NCBI GenBank assembly: GCA_965205045.1 | Contig: OZ242031.1 | Span: 4,402,001-4,466,000, forward strand | Length of the DNA: 64,000 nucleotides | Source: UBA6522 sp965205045 | GTDB lineage: Bacteria > Pseudomonadota > Gammaproteobacteria > Steroidobacterales > Rariloculaceae | Direction: 5' to 3' | Shown here: positions 17,568 through 26,753 of the stretch, one piece after another | How positions within the stretch are numbered: the first letter of the stretch is position 1 | Layout: each line of letters opens with the position of its first letter | Translations under genes and position numbers: made by a program | Notes under the pieces: generated by a model | Database searches by the model: none | The model's input: the letters and a program-made list of their open reading frames with translations, nothing else | What the model was told of the DNA's origin: nothing

Positions 17568-19532
17568 ATGAATTTGTTAAGGTCCTGCTGCAACTTCCAG
17601 GCAGAGCGTGCTGCATTGCGACCGGTCAGAGCCGACAGAACCAATCCCGTATCGGGCCCCGGGTACCGTGTCCCCGGTATCCTGGCATGGGTGCTGCTCG
17701 TCCCGGCCGCGGTAGCCCAGCAGGTGGGATCCGAGCCGGGCGACTGGCCCAGTTACAACCGCGGTCTCGCCGGTACCCGCTACTCGCCGTTGAGCGAGAT
17801 CAACACCGGCAATGTCACCGAACTCCGGCAAGCCTGGTCATACGCCCTGGGCCGCAACGTCACCACCGGCGACCTGGGCGGGGGCTCGCAGTTCGTTCCG
17901 CTGGTAATCGGCGGCATCATGTATCTTGCAGGCGCCGATCACGTGGCTGCGCTCGAGGCGGACACCGGCGATGAGATCTGGCGTTACGAAATGCGCGTGC
18001 CGCCGTCGCGGCGCGGACTCGCCTGGCGGCCCGGCGACGGTGAACTCCCGCCGATGCTGTTCATCACGGTGGGGTCGCAACTGCTGGCCATCTTTCCGGA
18101 AGAGCTCGATACCACCTCGCGCACCATGCCCGTGGCTTATCTCGGCGCGCCCGTCGTTTTCGAGGACCTGCTGCTGGTCGGGTCCAATACGAGCCCCGGG
18201 AGCGTCCGCGCCTTCAATGTGCGGACAGGGTCCGAGGCCTGGGTCTTTCATTCGACGCCGCAACCCGGCGAGTTCGGCCACGACTCCTGGGAAAGTGACG
18301 CCTGGCGGGATCAGCCCAACGTGTTCCACTGGGCATTCTCGCTGACGGTGGACGAAGAACGGGAACTGGTGTTCGCCGCCTTCGAGAGCGCCGGCCCATC
18401 GGACTACTACGGCGGCGACCGGCCCGGGGACAATCTGTTCAGCGATTCCATCGTCGCGCTGGACGTGCGTACCGGCGAGCGCCGCTGGCATTATCAGACC
18501 ATTCACCACGACATCTGGGACTTCGATCTGCCCGCGGCGCCGGGTCTGCTGGACGTGGAGATCGACGGCGAGACGGTGCCGATCCTGGCCCTGGCCGGAA
18601 AGACCGGGTACATGTACATCCTCAATCGGGAGACGGGCGAACCGGTATTCGGCATCGAGGAGCGTCCTGTGCCGCAGAGTAACGCGCCCGGCGAGCGGAC
18701 CTCGCCGACCCAGCCGATCCCGGTCAGGCCACCGCCGATCGCCAAGGTCGATTTCTCCGTCGAGGACATCGTCGGCCCGGAGGACACCAGCGAAGAACAC
18801 GCGCGGTTCTGCCGGCAGGTGTACGAGGAAAGCGGCGGATTCCACAATGACGGACCCTTTACGCCCTACGGATTTCGCGAACCCGGCAGCGGCGCATCGT
18901 CCACCATCGTCTTTCCGGGCTCCATCGGAGGCGCCAACTGGGGCGGCACGGCGGCCGATCCGGAGTTGGGCTACGTCTTCGTGAACACCATGAACGAGGG
19001 CAGCTTCGGCTGGATCGAGGAAGATCCCGTCTATCCCGGCAACTATTGGCGCAACAGCATCCACGGCCCGTTGTCGCGCTTCTGGTGGCACGAGACGCCG
19101 CCGGAATCCCGGGGCAGCGCGCTGAGCGGCGGCGAGTCCGCCTGGCCGTGCAACAAGCCGCCCTGGGGCAACCTGGTCGCCGTGAACGCCGCCACCGGGG
19201 AGATCGCCTGGAATGTCCCGCTCGGCATCACCGAAGAACTGCCGGAAGACAGGCAGCGAACCGGGCGCCTGGGCATGGGCGGGCCCATGGCGACCGCAGG
19301 CGGACTGGTGTTCATCGGCGCCACCAACGACCGGCGGTTCCGCGCGTTCGACTCGCGGACCGGGGAGGAACTCTGGGTTACGCGGCTTGAAATGAGCGCC
19401 TTCGCCAATCCCATTACCTATCTCGGGCGAGACGGCAAACAGTACGTCGCCATCGTCGCCGCGGCGGCATCCGCCCTGGACGATCCCAGCCCCGACGAGG
19501 CCCAAAAACTGGTGGTGTTCACCCTGCCGTAG
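17568..19532 (+). CDS. PQQ-dependent dehydrogenase (no haem domain)
   Basis: A periplasmic quinoprotein of about 654 residues when started at the ATG at 17568; the frame is open 127 codons further upstream, but that part lacks sense. A signal peptide ends near AAVAQQ. Propeller motifs are clear: DWPSYNRGLAGTRYSPL at the start, VAALEADTGDEIWRYE, FGHDSWESDAW, YQTIHHDIWDFDLPA, and a terminal blade with GTGEELWVTRLEM-like docking. Unlike the broken homologue at 576..2597 it has no CxxCH, so it needs a separate cytochrome acceptor. The haem protein at 19750..21330 is a candidate. Substrate is unknown. Confidence 0.9.
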   Translation: MNLLRSCCNFQAERAALRPVRADRTNPVSGPGYRVPGILAWVLLVPAAVAQQVGSEPGDWPSYNRGLAGTRYSPLSEINTGNVTELRQAWSYALGRNVTTGDLGGGSQFVPLVIGGIMYLAGADHVAALEADTGDEIWRYEMRVPPSRRGLAWRPGDGELPPMLFITVGSQLLAIFPEELDTTSRTMPVAYLGAPVVFEDLLLVGSNTSPGSVRAFNVRTGSEAWVFHSTPQPGEFGHDSWESDAWRDQPNVFHWAFSLTVDEERELVFAAFESAGPSDYYGGDRPGDNLFSDSIVALDVRTGERRWHYQTIHHDIWDFDLPAAPGLLDVEIDGETVPILALAGKTGYMYILNRETGEPVFGIEERPVPQSNAPGERTSPTQPIPVRPPPIAKVDFSVEDIVGPEDTSEEHARFCRQVYEESGGFHNDGPFTPYGFREPGSGASSTIVFPGSIGGANWGGTAADPELGYVFVNTMNEGSFGWIEEDPVYPGNYWRNSIHGPLSRFWWHETPPESRGSALSGGESAWPCNKPPWGNLVAVNAATGEIAWNVPLGITEELPEDRQRTGRLGMGGPMATAGGLVFIGATNDRRFRAFDSRTGEELWVTRLEMSAFANPITYLGRDGKQYVAIVAAAASALDDPSPDEAQKLVVFTLP

Positions 19533-19749
19533 TGTACTGTCTCGCAAATTCCTTACCGATTCTTTTTCCCATGCCTTTCAGACAAAATTAATGTAATCAA
19601 TAAGTTGTCACGATTGCCCCGTGCACTTAAACGTAAAGCCACTTGCGAGACGCTACAGTAGCGAGGCCGGTTCACTCCTGCGCGCCCTCTTCGACCGACA
19701 CCGGCTCCAGGGAATGGGCGACCCGCCTTGGGCAACTTGTCCGAACCGC

Positions 19750-21330
19750 TCAGTGAAGCGTGTTCTTCAGTATGAGCACGGACTCGCCCGACTCCACCAG
19801 TTCGTCGTACAGGTCCGGATTGCCGAACAGGCCGATTTCAAGGTAACTGCCGCCCAGAACCACATCCACGTCGGTGTCTCCGTCGACGTCGCCGATATCC
19901 ATGGTCATCCAGCGGCCGTTGTTCAGTTCCTCGTTTGTGGAGGGAAGAAATTCCAGCCCGCCCTGATTTTCCAGGTAGGCGAAGGATTCCCGCTGCGGGT
20001 CCGTAAAGTCGGGATAGAACGAAACGGCGGCGATGTCCAGGTCGCCGTCGCCATCAAAGTCGGCAGATCGGGCGATAAAGGCCCCGTACATCGGGTAGAA
20101 AAACGCTTCCTCGAACTGCAGGTCGCCCCTATTGAGGTAGATGCGCACGCCATGGAAGTTCTTCGGCGTGTTGTAGGGATCCGAGTCCACGTTGTCGCCG
20201 TTGACGACCAGCGCGTCCATCAGGCCGTCGCCGTCGAAGTCGTTCAGTTCCAGGAAGGTGTGTCCGTAGGAGGAGTCGGCATCGAAAACCGTGCGCAGCC
20301 CGAATTCTCCGTCGCCTTCGTTCATCAACAGGTGCAGGCCCTCCCGCGCATCGGATACGAGCACCATGATGTCGGGAAGGCCATCGGCGTCGAAATCGTG
20401 GACCCTTGCCTTCACGGCCCCCGGCAGGGGCAGCAGTACATGTTCCTCGTAGCCGCCGCTCTCCAGGGACTCGAACCATGAGACGCTGCCGAAGATGGAA
20501 CCGAATCCGCAGACGATGAAGTCCGGACGCCCGTCACCGTTGAGGTCCGCGACTTCCAGGTCGGCCATGCGAAACAGCCCGTCCAGGACCACTTCGTAGG
20601 TGGCATCGGCGATGCTGTCGTTGACAAGCCTCAGGGTGCCCAGATGGGCCGGCCCGGCGTTGGCCTCCCGCTGGGCCAACAGGTCGCCAATGGAACCCAG
20701 GTAGGCCGTATCGTCGATGAACTCGATGTCCACCGGCGTGATCGCCGGTCGAAACTGCCGGGATGTACGCGGTCGGCCGTTGCCGTCGAGCACCGTCAGC
20801 GACTGGGCCAGGCTGTCGCCAATGTAGATGTCGCCCGTTTCCTCCCTGACATGCACCATTGTGGTGATCGCGAACGATTGCCGATAGCTGGTGCGGAAAA
20901 TATCGAAGCGCTGCAGATCCCGGTCGAGCGGCGGCTTGTCGACCTGCGGCAGAGGCTCGGAGGGGGCCGTTCGGAGGTAATACTGTCGCAGCAGCGCCCA
21001 GTCCTCCTCTCCCAGTAAGGGCGCAGCGGGAAAGACACCGTCGCGCTGGAGAACCTCAAGCCGGCTGCTGACGTTGGAGCGAACGAACTCCGGCGCATCG
21101 TCCAGAAAACCGATGTCCTCGATGCCGAGCCAGTAGCCCATGTAACCCAGGGCCGCGACCCAACTGCGCCGCGGAAGGATTTCCGGCGCCGGCTCCAGGT
21201 GACACGAACCGCAATACAGCGCCGACAGCTCCGCACCACGCTGGAGCGCGCGGTGGTTCCGCACTTGCCACACGGCCGCCGCGGCAACGGCGACCGCAGC
21301 CACGACGATCAAGGCAAGTTTCCTGGACAT
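19750..21330 (-). CDS. FG-GAP/VCBS repeat protein with N-terminal haem-binding motif
   Basis: A 526-residue membrane-anchored or exported protein. The ATG at 21330 starts a hydrophobic helix (LALIVVAAVAVAAAAVW). A single CxxCH (LYCGSCHLEP, about residue 41) follows, suggesting a small cytochrome c segment; a methionine ligand is not obvious. From about residue 200 on come FG-GAP/VCBS repeats with calcium-binding loops: DLNGDGRPDF, DFDADGLPDI, DFDGDGLMDA, DFDGDGDLDI and DVDGDTDVDV. It lies convergent to the PQQ dehydrogenase and divergent from a TonB receptor. It may shuttle electrons from the quinoprotein, but that is inference. Confidence 0.8.
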   Translation of the reverse strand: MSRKLALIVVAAVAVAAAAVWQVRNHRALQRGAELSALYCGSCHLEPAPEILPRRSWVAALGYMGYWLGIEDIGFLDDAPEFVRSNVSSRLEVLQRDGVFPAAPLLGEEDWALLRQYYLRTAPSEPLPQVDKPPLDRDLQRFDIFRTSYRQSFAITTMVHVREETGDIYIGDSLAQSLTVLDGNGRPRTSRQFRPAITPVDIEFIDDTAYLGSIGDLLAQREANAGPAHLGTLRLVNDSIADATYEVVLDGLFRMADLEVADLNGDGRPDFIVCGFGSIFGSVSWFESLESGGYEEHVLLPLPGAVKARVHDFDADGLPDIMVLVSDAREGLHLLMNEGDGEFGLRTVFDADSSYGHTFLELNDFDGDGLMDALVVNGDNVDSDPYNTPKNFHGVRIYLNRGDLQFEEAFFYPMYGAFIARSADFDGDGDLDIAAVSFYPDFTDPQRESFAYLENQGGLEFLPSTNEELNNGRWMTMDIGDVDGDTDVDVVLGGSYLEIGLFGNPDLYDELVESGESVLILKNTLH

Positions 21331-21532
21331 ATTCCGAATGCGGAGCCGCCTGCGGACTGCTGCGAACACGCCGGCTATTTTAATCGCCGGTACAGTGGCA
21401 CTGTGCGAAAAAGTTCGCCTTGGGCGCATACACTTCGTTCCGACGCCTTGCATTGGCCTTTTGCGCATTTGGGGCGTAAGCTCCAACAAAGTCGCTAAGG
21501 TCTCAAGAAAGATGTCAAGTTGGGGGAACAAT

Positions 21533-24500
21533 ATGAATCGCTTCGGGTTTCCATTCCGCAACGCCAGGGTGCTGGCTTCTTCAATTGCTCTGGTGACTCT
21601 CCCCGTCCTCGCGCAGGACGAACCAGGCCAGGAACTGGAAGAGGTCGTCGTGACCGGCTCCTACCTCTACTCCGCCGTGGATTCCCCGTCTCCCGTGACG
21701 GTGGTCACCGGCGAGGACCTGATCAGCTACACGCCGCCCGACCTCAGCAGCTTCTTCTTCGACAACGTCACGCAGAACTTCTCCAGCGCCAACATCAACC
21801 AGACGGAGAACGACGGCCAGGGCCGGGCCCGCTCCATCCGCAGCGCGTCGATCAATCTGCGGGGGCTGGGCGACGAGAATTCGCTGGTGGTGCTCAATGG
21901 CCGCCGCACCATAAGCTACCCTGTGGCCGACGGCACCGGCTGGTACCGCACCGACATCAACTCCATCGTGCCCCGCATCGCGGTGCAGCGAACCGAACTG
22001 CTGCTGGACGGCGGCTCGGCCACCTTCGGTTCCGATCCGGTGGCCGGCGTCGCCAACTTCGTGACGCGGAACAATTTCCGCGGCTTCGACTTTTCCCTGG
22101 ACAACCGGGCCCTGGAAGAAGCCATGGACGCCAAGAACGCGACGGTCGCCGCGCTTTGGGGCGCGGGCGATGACAACACAAGCGTCATCGCCGCCCTGGA
22201 GTTTCACCAGGAAGACCTGATCGAACTCATCGACATCGATCCGACCTATACGGAGATTCCGGATGTCACTCCGGAGACCGGTATCGGGCTGGAGCCCCAA
22301 CCCCACCTCGAATACCGGAGCAGCATGGGTCCGGCCCGTTACGTGGACCCCGACTGCGGCAATCCCGCCTTCGGCAACCCCATCCGGGCGCACTGGCTCG
22401 CATACGATGCGGCGGACGGCAATGTTCGCGAGGCCGCGGACTGGGCGAGCGCCGACCAGTGCGCCCGTCCCGCCAACTTCAATTCCGCCGGCACGCTGAT
22501 CAACAACAATGTCAAGCAACTGATCGCCTTCGTACGCGCCGAGCACAACTTCAACGAGTCGCTGCGCGTCAACGCCGAGGCCAACTTCAGCCGCCAGCGT
22601 TTCGACGACATCGACCAGTGGGGCGACAACGGCTCCAACAACTGGAGCCCGCAACCGGTGACCTTCGGCGCCGCCTACGCCATACCCAGGGACAACCCGG
22701 GACTGGCCAGGGCACTGCAACTTCAACCGATGTTCGGTTTCATGGCGCCCGGCGGCCAGATTTACCAGGTTGGCGAAACACTGCCCTTCCAGCACGAGAT
22801 GCCGGCGTTCAACAGGAACAACCTCGTTCGGGCAGCGTTCGGTATTGAAGGCGACATCAATGCCGACTGGACCTGGCTCCTGGACACCTCCGCCGCCTAC
22901 AGCGAGGTCACCAACGGGGTCAGGGACATTCTCAGAAGCCGTTATCCGCTGGCGATTTCCGGACTGGGCGGACCCGACTGCGATCCGGAGAGAGGTTCGC
23001 CGGGCCAGGGCAACTGCTACCACTACAACCCGTTCATGAGTTCGGCGCTGCCCGATGCGGCTTCCATGATGACCGATCGTTCCCAGTCGGGCCTCGCCAA
23101 CGATCCCCGTTTGCTGGAGTGGCTCATTCCATTGAGGGTGGACGACTTTCTCGGTACGTTCTTCCACTTCGACGCGCGGTTGGTCGGGCAGTTCGGGGAG
23201 TTGGCGGGCGGCCCCATCGGCGTGGCCGCCGGCGTCGCCTACCGCGAGGAGTACGTGGAGCGCGACGCGGATACGCTGGCGAACGGCGGCAACTTCGCCA
23301 CCCTCGGGGTATTCAACGACTTTTCCGGAAAGCAGCAGGTGGACTCCGTTTACGCCGAGCTTGCCCTGCCCGTTCGTGACGACCTCAATCTGCAACTGGC
23401 CGCACGGAACGAAAGCTACCAGGGCGGGTTCACCGAACTTTCACCGAAAATCGCCGCGCTCTGGACCCCGATGGACCGGCTCGCGGTGCGGGGTTCCTGG
23501 GGCACTTCCTTCAAGGGCCCGTCGATCAGCCAAGCCAATGCAGCGACAATATTCAGCGGCATGGGACCGCCGCGACTCACCGTTGCGGGGACGACCTACG
23601 GCCGGACGGGCGGCGCACCCACGTTCACGTACGAAACGACGCCCAATCCGGACCTTCTGCCGCAGACTTCGGACAACCTCTCGTTCGGGTTCGACTACGA
23701 GGTCAACAACCGGATCAGCGTCGGCGCCAGCTTCGTACAGATCGAATTCAAGGACCTCATCACGGCGCAGACCGCCAACAACGTTCTTTCCAACTGCGTG
23801 GTCAAGGACGCCAACGGAATCCCGCTCACACAGAACGGAACATCCATGGGCAGCCTGATGTATCCGCTGAACCCGGACGGCACGTGCGTCAAGGCAGTGG
23901 TGGAAATGGATCCTGCGATCGTTTTCGACGTCAATGGCGACGGCGTTCTCGACACGATCACCGACAACATCGGCACGCTGGCGAACAAGCCCACAAACAT
24001 CGGCTTCGTCGACACGCAGTTCCTGGACCTGCGCGCCAACATGCGGTTCGACACGCCTGTGGGGGCGGTGAGCTTCACGCCGCAGGCGACCTTTACGCTG
24101 CAGTACGACTTTCCGGTCGGCGGCGTAGCCGGACGGGACGATCTTTGCCCGCCTCCCGAAGGCGTCTGCAGCGCAATCGGCCGCAATCTGGGAATGGGCT
24201 TCAACGGCGTCACCAACATGCCCCACTGGCAGGGCACGTTCTCTGTGGCGCTGAACAGGGGCAATCACCGGGTACGGGTAATACCGCGGTACCGGGACTC
24301 CCTGAATACGGCTTACGGCGATCTCTCGGACGATGCCCGCGTGGGCTGGGAGCACGACGAAGGCCAATGGACGCTGGCGGCAAACTACAGCTACCAGTTC
24401 CCGCAGGGATCGAGCCTGGCGCTCACGATCAACAACCTGTTCGCGACAGACCCGCCGAGGCAATCCGGCGCGCGGTTCGACCGCCGCAGAAGGGAGTTCG

Positions 24501-24541
24501 GCTTCCAGTTTCGGCATTCATTCGAGAACCAGGCACCATGA
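21533..24541 (+). CDS. TonB-dependent outer-membrane receptor
   Basis: A 1,002-residue receptor. The ATG at 21533 follows GGGGGA and a signal peptide ends at VLAQ. The plug domain shows ELEEVVVTGSYLY, INLRGLGDENSLVVLNGRR and VQRTELLLDGGSATFGSDPVAGVANFVTR split over a short region, typical of receptors for large or sugar-like ligands with RGLG motifs. The barrel ends REFGFQFRHSFENQAP, so the last aromatic is followed by a few extra residues. A Ca-loop-like sequence (FDVNGDGVLD) occurs near residue 805 in a barrel loop. It diverges from the FG-GAP cytochrome gene. Confidence 0.93.
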   Translation: MNRFGFPFRNARVLASSIALVTLPVLAQDEPGQELEEVVVTGSYLYSAVDSPSPVTVVTGEDLISYTPPDLSSFFFDNVTQNFSSANINQTENDGQGRARSIRSASINLRGLGDENSLVVLNGRRTISYPVADGTGWYRTDINSIVPRIAVQRTELLLDGGSATFGSDPVAGVANFVTRNNFRGFDFSLDNRALEEAMDAKNATVAALWGAGDDNTSVIAALEFHQEDLIELIDIDPTYTEIPDVTPETGIGLEPQPHLEYRSSMGPARYVDPDCGNPAFGNPIRAHWLAYDAADGNVREAADWASADQCARPANFNSAGTLINNNVKQLIAFVRAEHNFNESLRVNAEANFSRQRFDDIDQWGDNGSNNWSPQPVTFGAAYAIPRDNPGLARALQLQPMFGFMAPGGQIYQVGETLPFQHEMPAFNRNNLVRAAFGIEGDINADWTWLLDTSAAYSEVTNGVRDILRSRYPLAISGLGGPDCDPERGSPGQGNCYHYNPFMSSALPDAASMMTDRSQSGLANDPRLLEWLIPLRVDDFLGTFFHFDARLVGQFGELAGGPIGVAAGVAYREEYVERDADTLANGGNFATLGVFNDFSGKQQVDSVYAELALPVRDDLNLQLAARNESYQGGFTELSPKIAALWTPMDRLAVRGSWGTSFKGPSISQANAATIFSGMGPPRLTVAGTTYGRTGGAPTFTYETTPNPDLLPQTSDNLSFGFDYEVNNRISVGASFVQIEFKDLITAQTANNVLSNCVVKDANGIPLTQNGTSMGSLMYPLNPDGTCVKAVVEMDPAIVFDVNGDGVLDTITDNIGTLANKPTNIGFVDTQFLDLRANMRFDTPVGAVSFTPQATFTLQYDFPVGGVAGRDDLCPPPEGVCSAIGRNLGMGFNGVTNMPHWQGTFSVALNRGNHRVRVIPRYRDSLNTAYGDLSDDARVGWEHDEGQWTLAANYSYQFPQGSSLALTINNLFATDPPRQSGARFDRRRREFGFQFRHSFENQAP

Positions 24542-24734
24542 AATGACCCGCCCGCGGATGTGCTTCAGGCCCTCCTCCGGAAATTCCGGCCCGTTGCAGG
24601 TCATCGACGTGGTGACGCCGAGCCCGCGCCATTTGCCGCGATGGAGTGGATTCATGGGCCTCTCTCCGGTTTCAGCGCGCACTCTCCGGGATAGCTTAAC
24701 CTGATTCCACCGCCGGCATTGGCACCATGATGCC

Positions 24735-25814
24735 GTGAATCGACCGCAACCCTTTCGCCTGTCCCGCAGGTTACGCCTGTCCCGCCGGTTCCGCCTGTCC
24801 CGCCGTTTTCGCCTGCCCGCCGCCATGGCGGTCACCCTGATGCTGGCGGCCTGCGGCAACGAACCCGAAACGCTGGATATGCGCGGCCGAACCATGGGGA
24901 CCTCGTACTCCGTCCGCGTCGTGGCGCCTGCCGACGGCTCCCCTGTTGCCCCGGAAGCGTTGCGGCGACGCGTGGCGGCACGGCTTGAGGAGCTGGACAA
25001 CCTCTTCTCGACCTATCGGCCGGATTCGGAAGTGAGCCGATTCAACGCGCATCCCGGACTGGAGTGGTTCGGCGTCTCGCCGGATTTTCTCGCTGTTCTC
25101 GAACAATCCGTTGCGGTGAGCCGACTCACGGGCGGCGCATTCGACGTGACCGTGGGCCCGCTGGTGGAGTTGTGGGGGTTCGGCGCCGGCGATGCGAGCG
25201 GGCGAGTCCCGGATCCGGAGGAGGTGGACAGACTGCTGCGGGCGACGGGGTCCGGCCACCTGCAGTGGCGTGAATCGCCGCCTGCGGCGCGGCGCACCCG
25301 ACCGGACGTGCGGCTGGATTTCTCCGCCGTCGCCAAGGGCCATGCCGTCGACAGGCTATGGGAGCTGCTGTCCGAAGCCGGTCTTCAAGACTACCTTGTG
25401 GAGGTCGGCGGCGAGGTTCGCGCGCGCGGCCGCCGCGCCGACGGCCGCGACTGGTCCGTCGGCATCGAGAACCCCGACGGGCCGGGCGTCGCCGGGGCCG
25501 TGCCGCTGCGGGATACAGCGGTCGCCACGTCGGGCGACTACCGCAACTTCTTCGAGCACGACGGCCGGCGCTACTCCCATGTCATCGATCCCCGAACCGG
25601 TTGGCCCGTTGCCCACGATCTGGCCTCGGTCACCGTCGTGAGCCCGACTGCGGCCAGGGCAGACACGCTGGCGACCGCTCTGCTGGTACTGGGGCCGGTA
25701 GCAGGCATGGAGTTGGCCGAGAGCGAAGGGATTGCCGCGCTCCTGGCGGTGCGCGCCGATGAGAGTCTCGAGGTGATGCGCTCATCCGCCTACCAGGCGT
25801 TCATCGGCAATTGA
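24735..25814 (+). CDS. apbE: ApbE-type FAD:protein FMN transferase, lipoprotein
   Basis: A 359-residue periplasmic enzyme that links FMN covalently to target proteins (for example NqrC/RnfG-type domains). Motifs fit ApbE: GRTMGTSYSVRV, SRLTGGAFDVTVGPLV, RLDFSAVAKGHAVDR, YLVEVGGEVRARG and SHVIDPRTGWPV. The lipobox LMLAAC (C39) anchors it in the membrane. The GTG start gives a long basic leader encoded by an 18-bp tandem repeat; an ATG at 24825 just before the hydrophobic core is an alternative. Target flavoprotein genes are not seen nearby. Confidence 0.92.
   Translation: MNRPQPFRLSRRLRLSRRFRLSRRFRLPAAMAVTLMLAACGNEPETLDMRGRTMGTSYSVRVVAPADGSPVAPEALRRRVAARLEELDNLFSTYRPDSEVSRFNAHPGLEWFGVSPDFLAVLEQSVAVSRLTGGAFDVTVGPLVELWGFGAGDASGRVPDPEEVDRLLRATGSGHLQWRESPPAARRTRPDVRLDFSAVAKGHAVDRLWELLSEAGLQDYLVEVGGEVRARGRRADGRDWSVGIENPDGPGVAGAVPLRDTAVATSGDYRNFFEHDGRRYSHVIDPRTGWPVAHDLASVTVVSPTAARADTLATALLVLGPVAGMELAESEGIAALLAVRADESLEVMRSSAYQAFIGN
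24756..24809 (+). repeat. 18-bp tandem repeat in the ApbE leader, three units plus a partial
   Basis: Three near-identical copies of CGCCTGTCCCGCCGGTTC follow one another and a half copy comes next. In frame they encode RLSRRF repeats, giving the signal peptide an unusually long, highly basic n-region. Copy-number change would keep the frame. Confidence 0.85.
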
Positions 25815-25930
25815 AAATGGTTCCGGCGCGCCGACGCGTGGTCTTTGGCCGCTTGCTCATCGGCGAATGCCTTCAGCGGTAATCGAATATAATTCCGGCG
25901 CGCTCCAACAGGCACTGCGCGGGACCACCC

Positions 25931-26692
25931 ATGGGCATCATCACGCCACGGAACAAGGCTGTCACCGAATACAGGGGGCTGCACCTGTACCACTTCAGCC
26001 AGTCCAATTGCTCGATGCGCGTGCGCATGACACTGGAGGAAAAGGGCCTTGAGTGGATCAGCCATCACGTGCACCTGCACAAGGGCGAGAACGTCACGCC
26101 GGAGTATTTCGGCATTCATCCCAAGGGCCTGGTGCCTGCCCTGGTTCACGACGGTGTGCTGATCATCGAGTCCACCGACATCATCGACTACCTGGACAGG
26201 CAGTTTCCGGACCCGCCCCTGCGTCCGCCGGGCAAGGCGGGACGGGCTGACGCCGTGGAGCGCTGGATGCGCGCGGCGGCCGACAACCACATTCACGTCA
26301 AGACCTACATGTTCGCGTATCGTCTCGGCGATGTCATGGCCAAGAGCGACGCCGAACTCTCCGTCTACCGCGAACTGCAGGACAACGAAGAATTGCTGGA
26401 GTTCCACGAGGAGAATTCTTCGCCGGAAGGACTTTCCCGCGCACGGGTATCCGGGTCAACGCAAGTGCTGGACGACTGCTTCGCCGGCATCGATCGAACG
26501 CTGGACCATCGGCCGTGGCTCGCCGGCGACGCGTTTTCGCTTGCCGACATCACCTGGATCCCCTTGCACGTGTCGCTCGACAAGGCCGGATTCCCGTTCC
26601 ACCGCTATGCCAATGTGGCACGCTGGAAGGACGCCGTGCACGCCCGCCCCAGCTTTTCGCGCGCCGTACTCGACTGGACGGGCGGAGCGTGA
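25931..26692 (+). CDS. Glutathione S-transferase family protein
   Basis: A 253-residue cytosolic protein. The thioredoxin-like N-domain is recognisable: LYHFSQSNCSMRVRMTLEEKGLEW (residues about 19-42, with a Ser/Cys active-site region), GLVPALVHDG and the glutathione-contacting ESTDIIDYLD. The helical C-domain contains RPWLAGDAFSLADITWIPL. It may conjugate or de-conjugate glutathione, or serve a specific aromatic degradation step; nothing nearby fixes its substrate. It precedes a TonB receptor by 60 bp on the same strand. Confidence 0.88.
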   Translation: MGIITPRNKAVTEYRGLHLYHFSQSNCSMRVRMTLEEKGLEWISHHVHLHKGENVTPEYFGIHPKGLVPALVHDGVLIIESTDIIDYLDRQFPDPPLRPPGKAGRADAVERWMRAAADNHIHVKTYMFAYRLGDVMAKSDAELSVYRELQDNEELLEFHEENSSPEGLSRARVSGSTQVLDDCFAGIDRTLDHRPWLAGDAFSLADITWIPLHVSLDKAGFPFHRYANVARWKDAVHARPSFSRAVLDWTGGA

Positions 26693-26753
26693 CCGGCCCT
26701 TGCACCAGTGGATCGGGATCCCGGTTCCGACCATAGCAACAGAGACAGCCATC

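Noticed and set aside
21581..23395. 604-residue minus-strand frame inside a TonB receptor gene
   Set aside because: Shadow of the receptor coding sequence without start signals or motifs.
24518..25000. Minus-strand frame opposite the ApbE start
   Set aside because: Low-complexity Arg/Ser sequence produced by the repeat and the GC-rich opposite strand; no family pattern.
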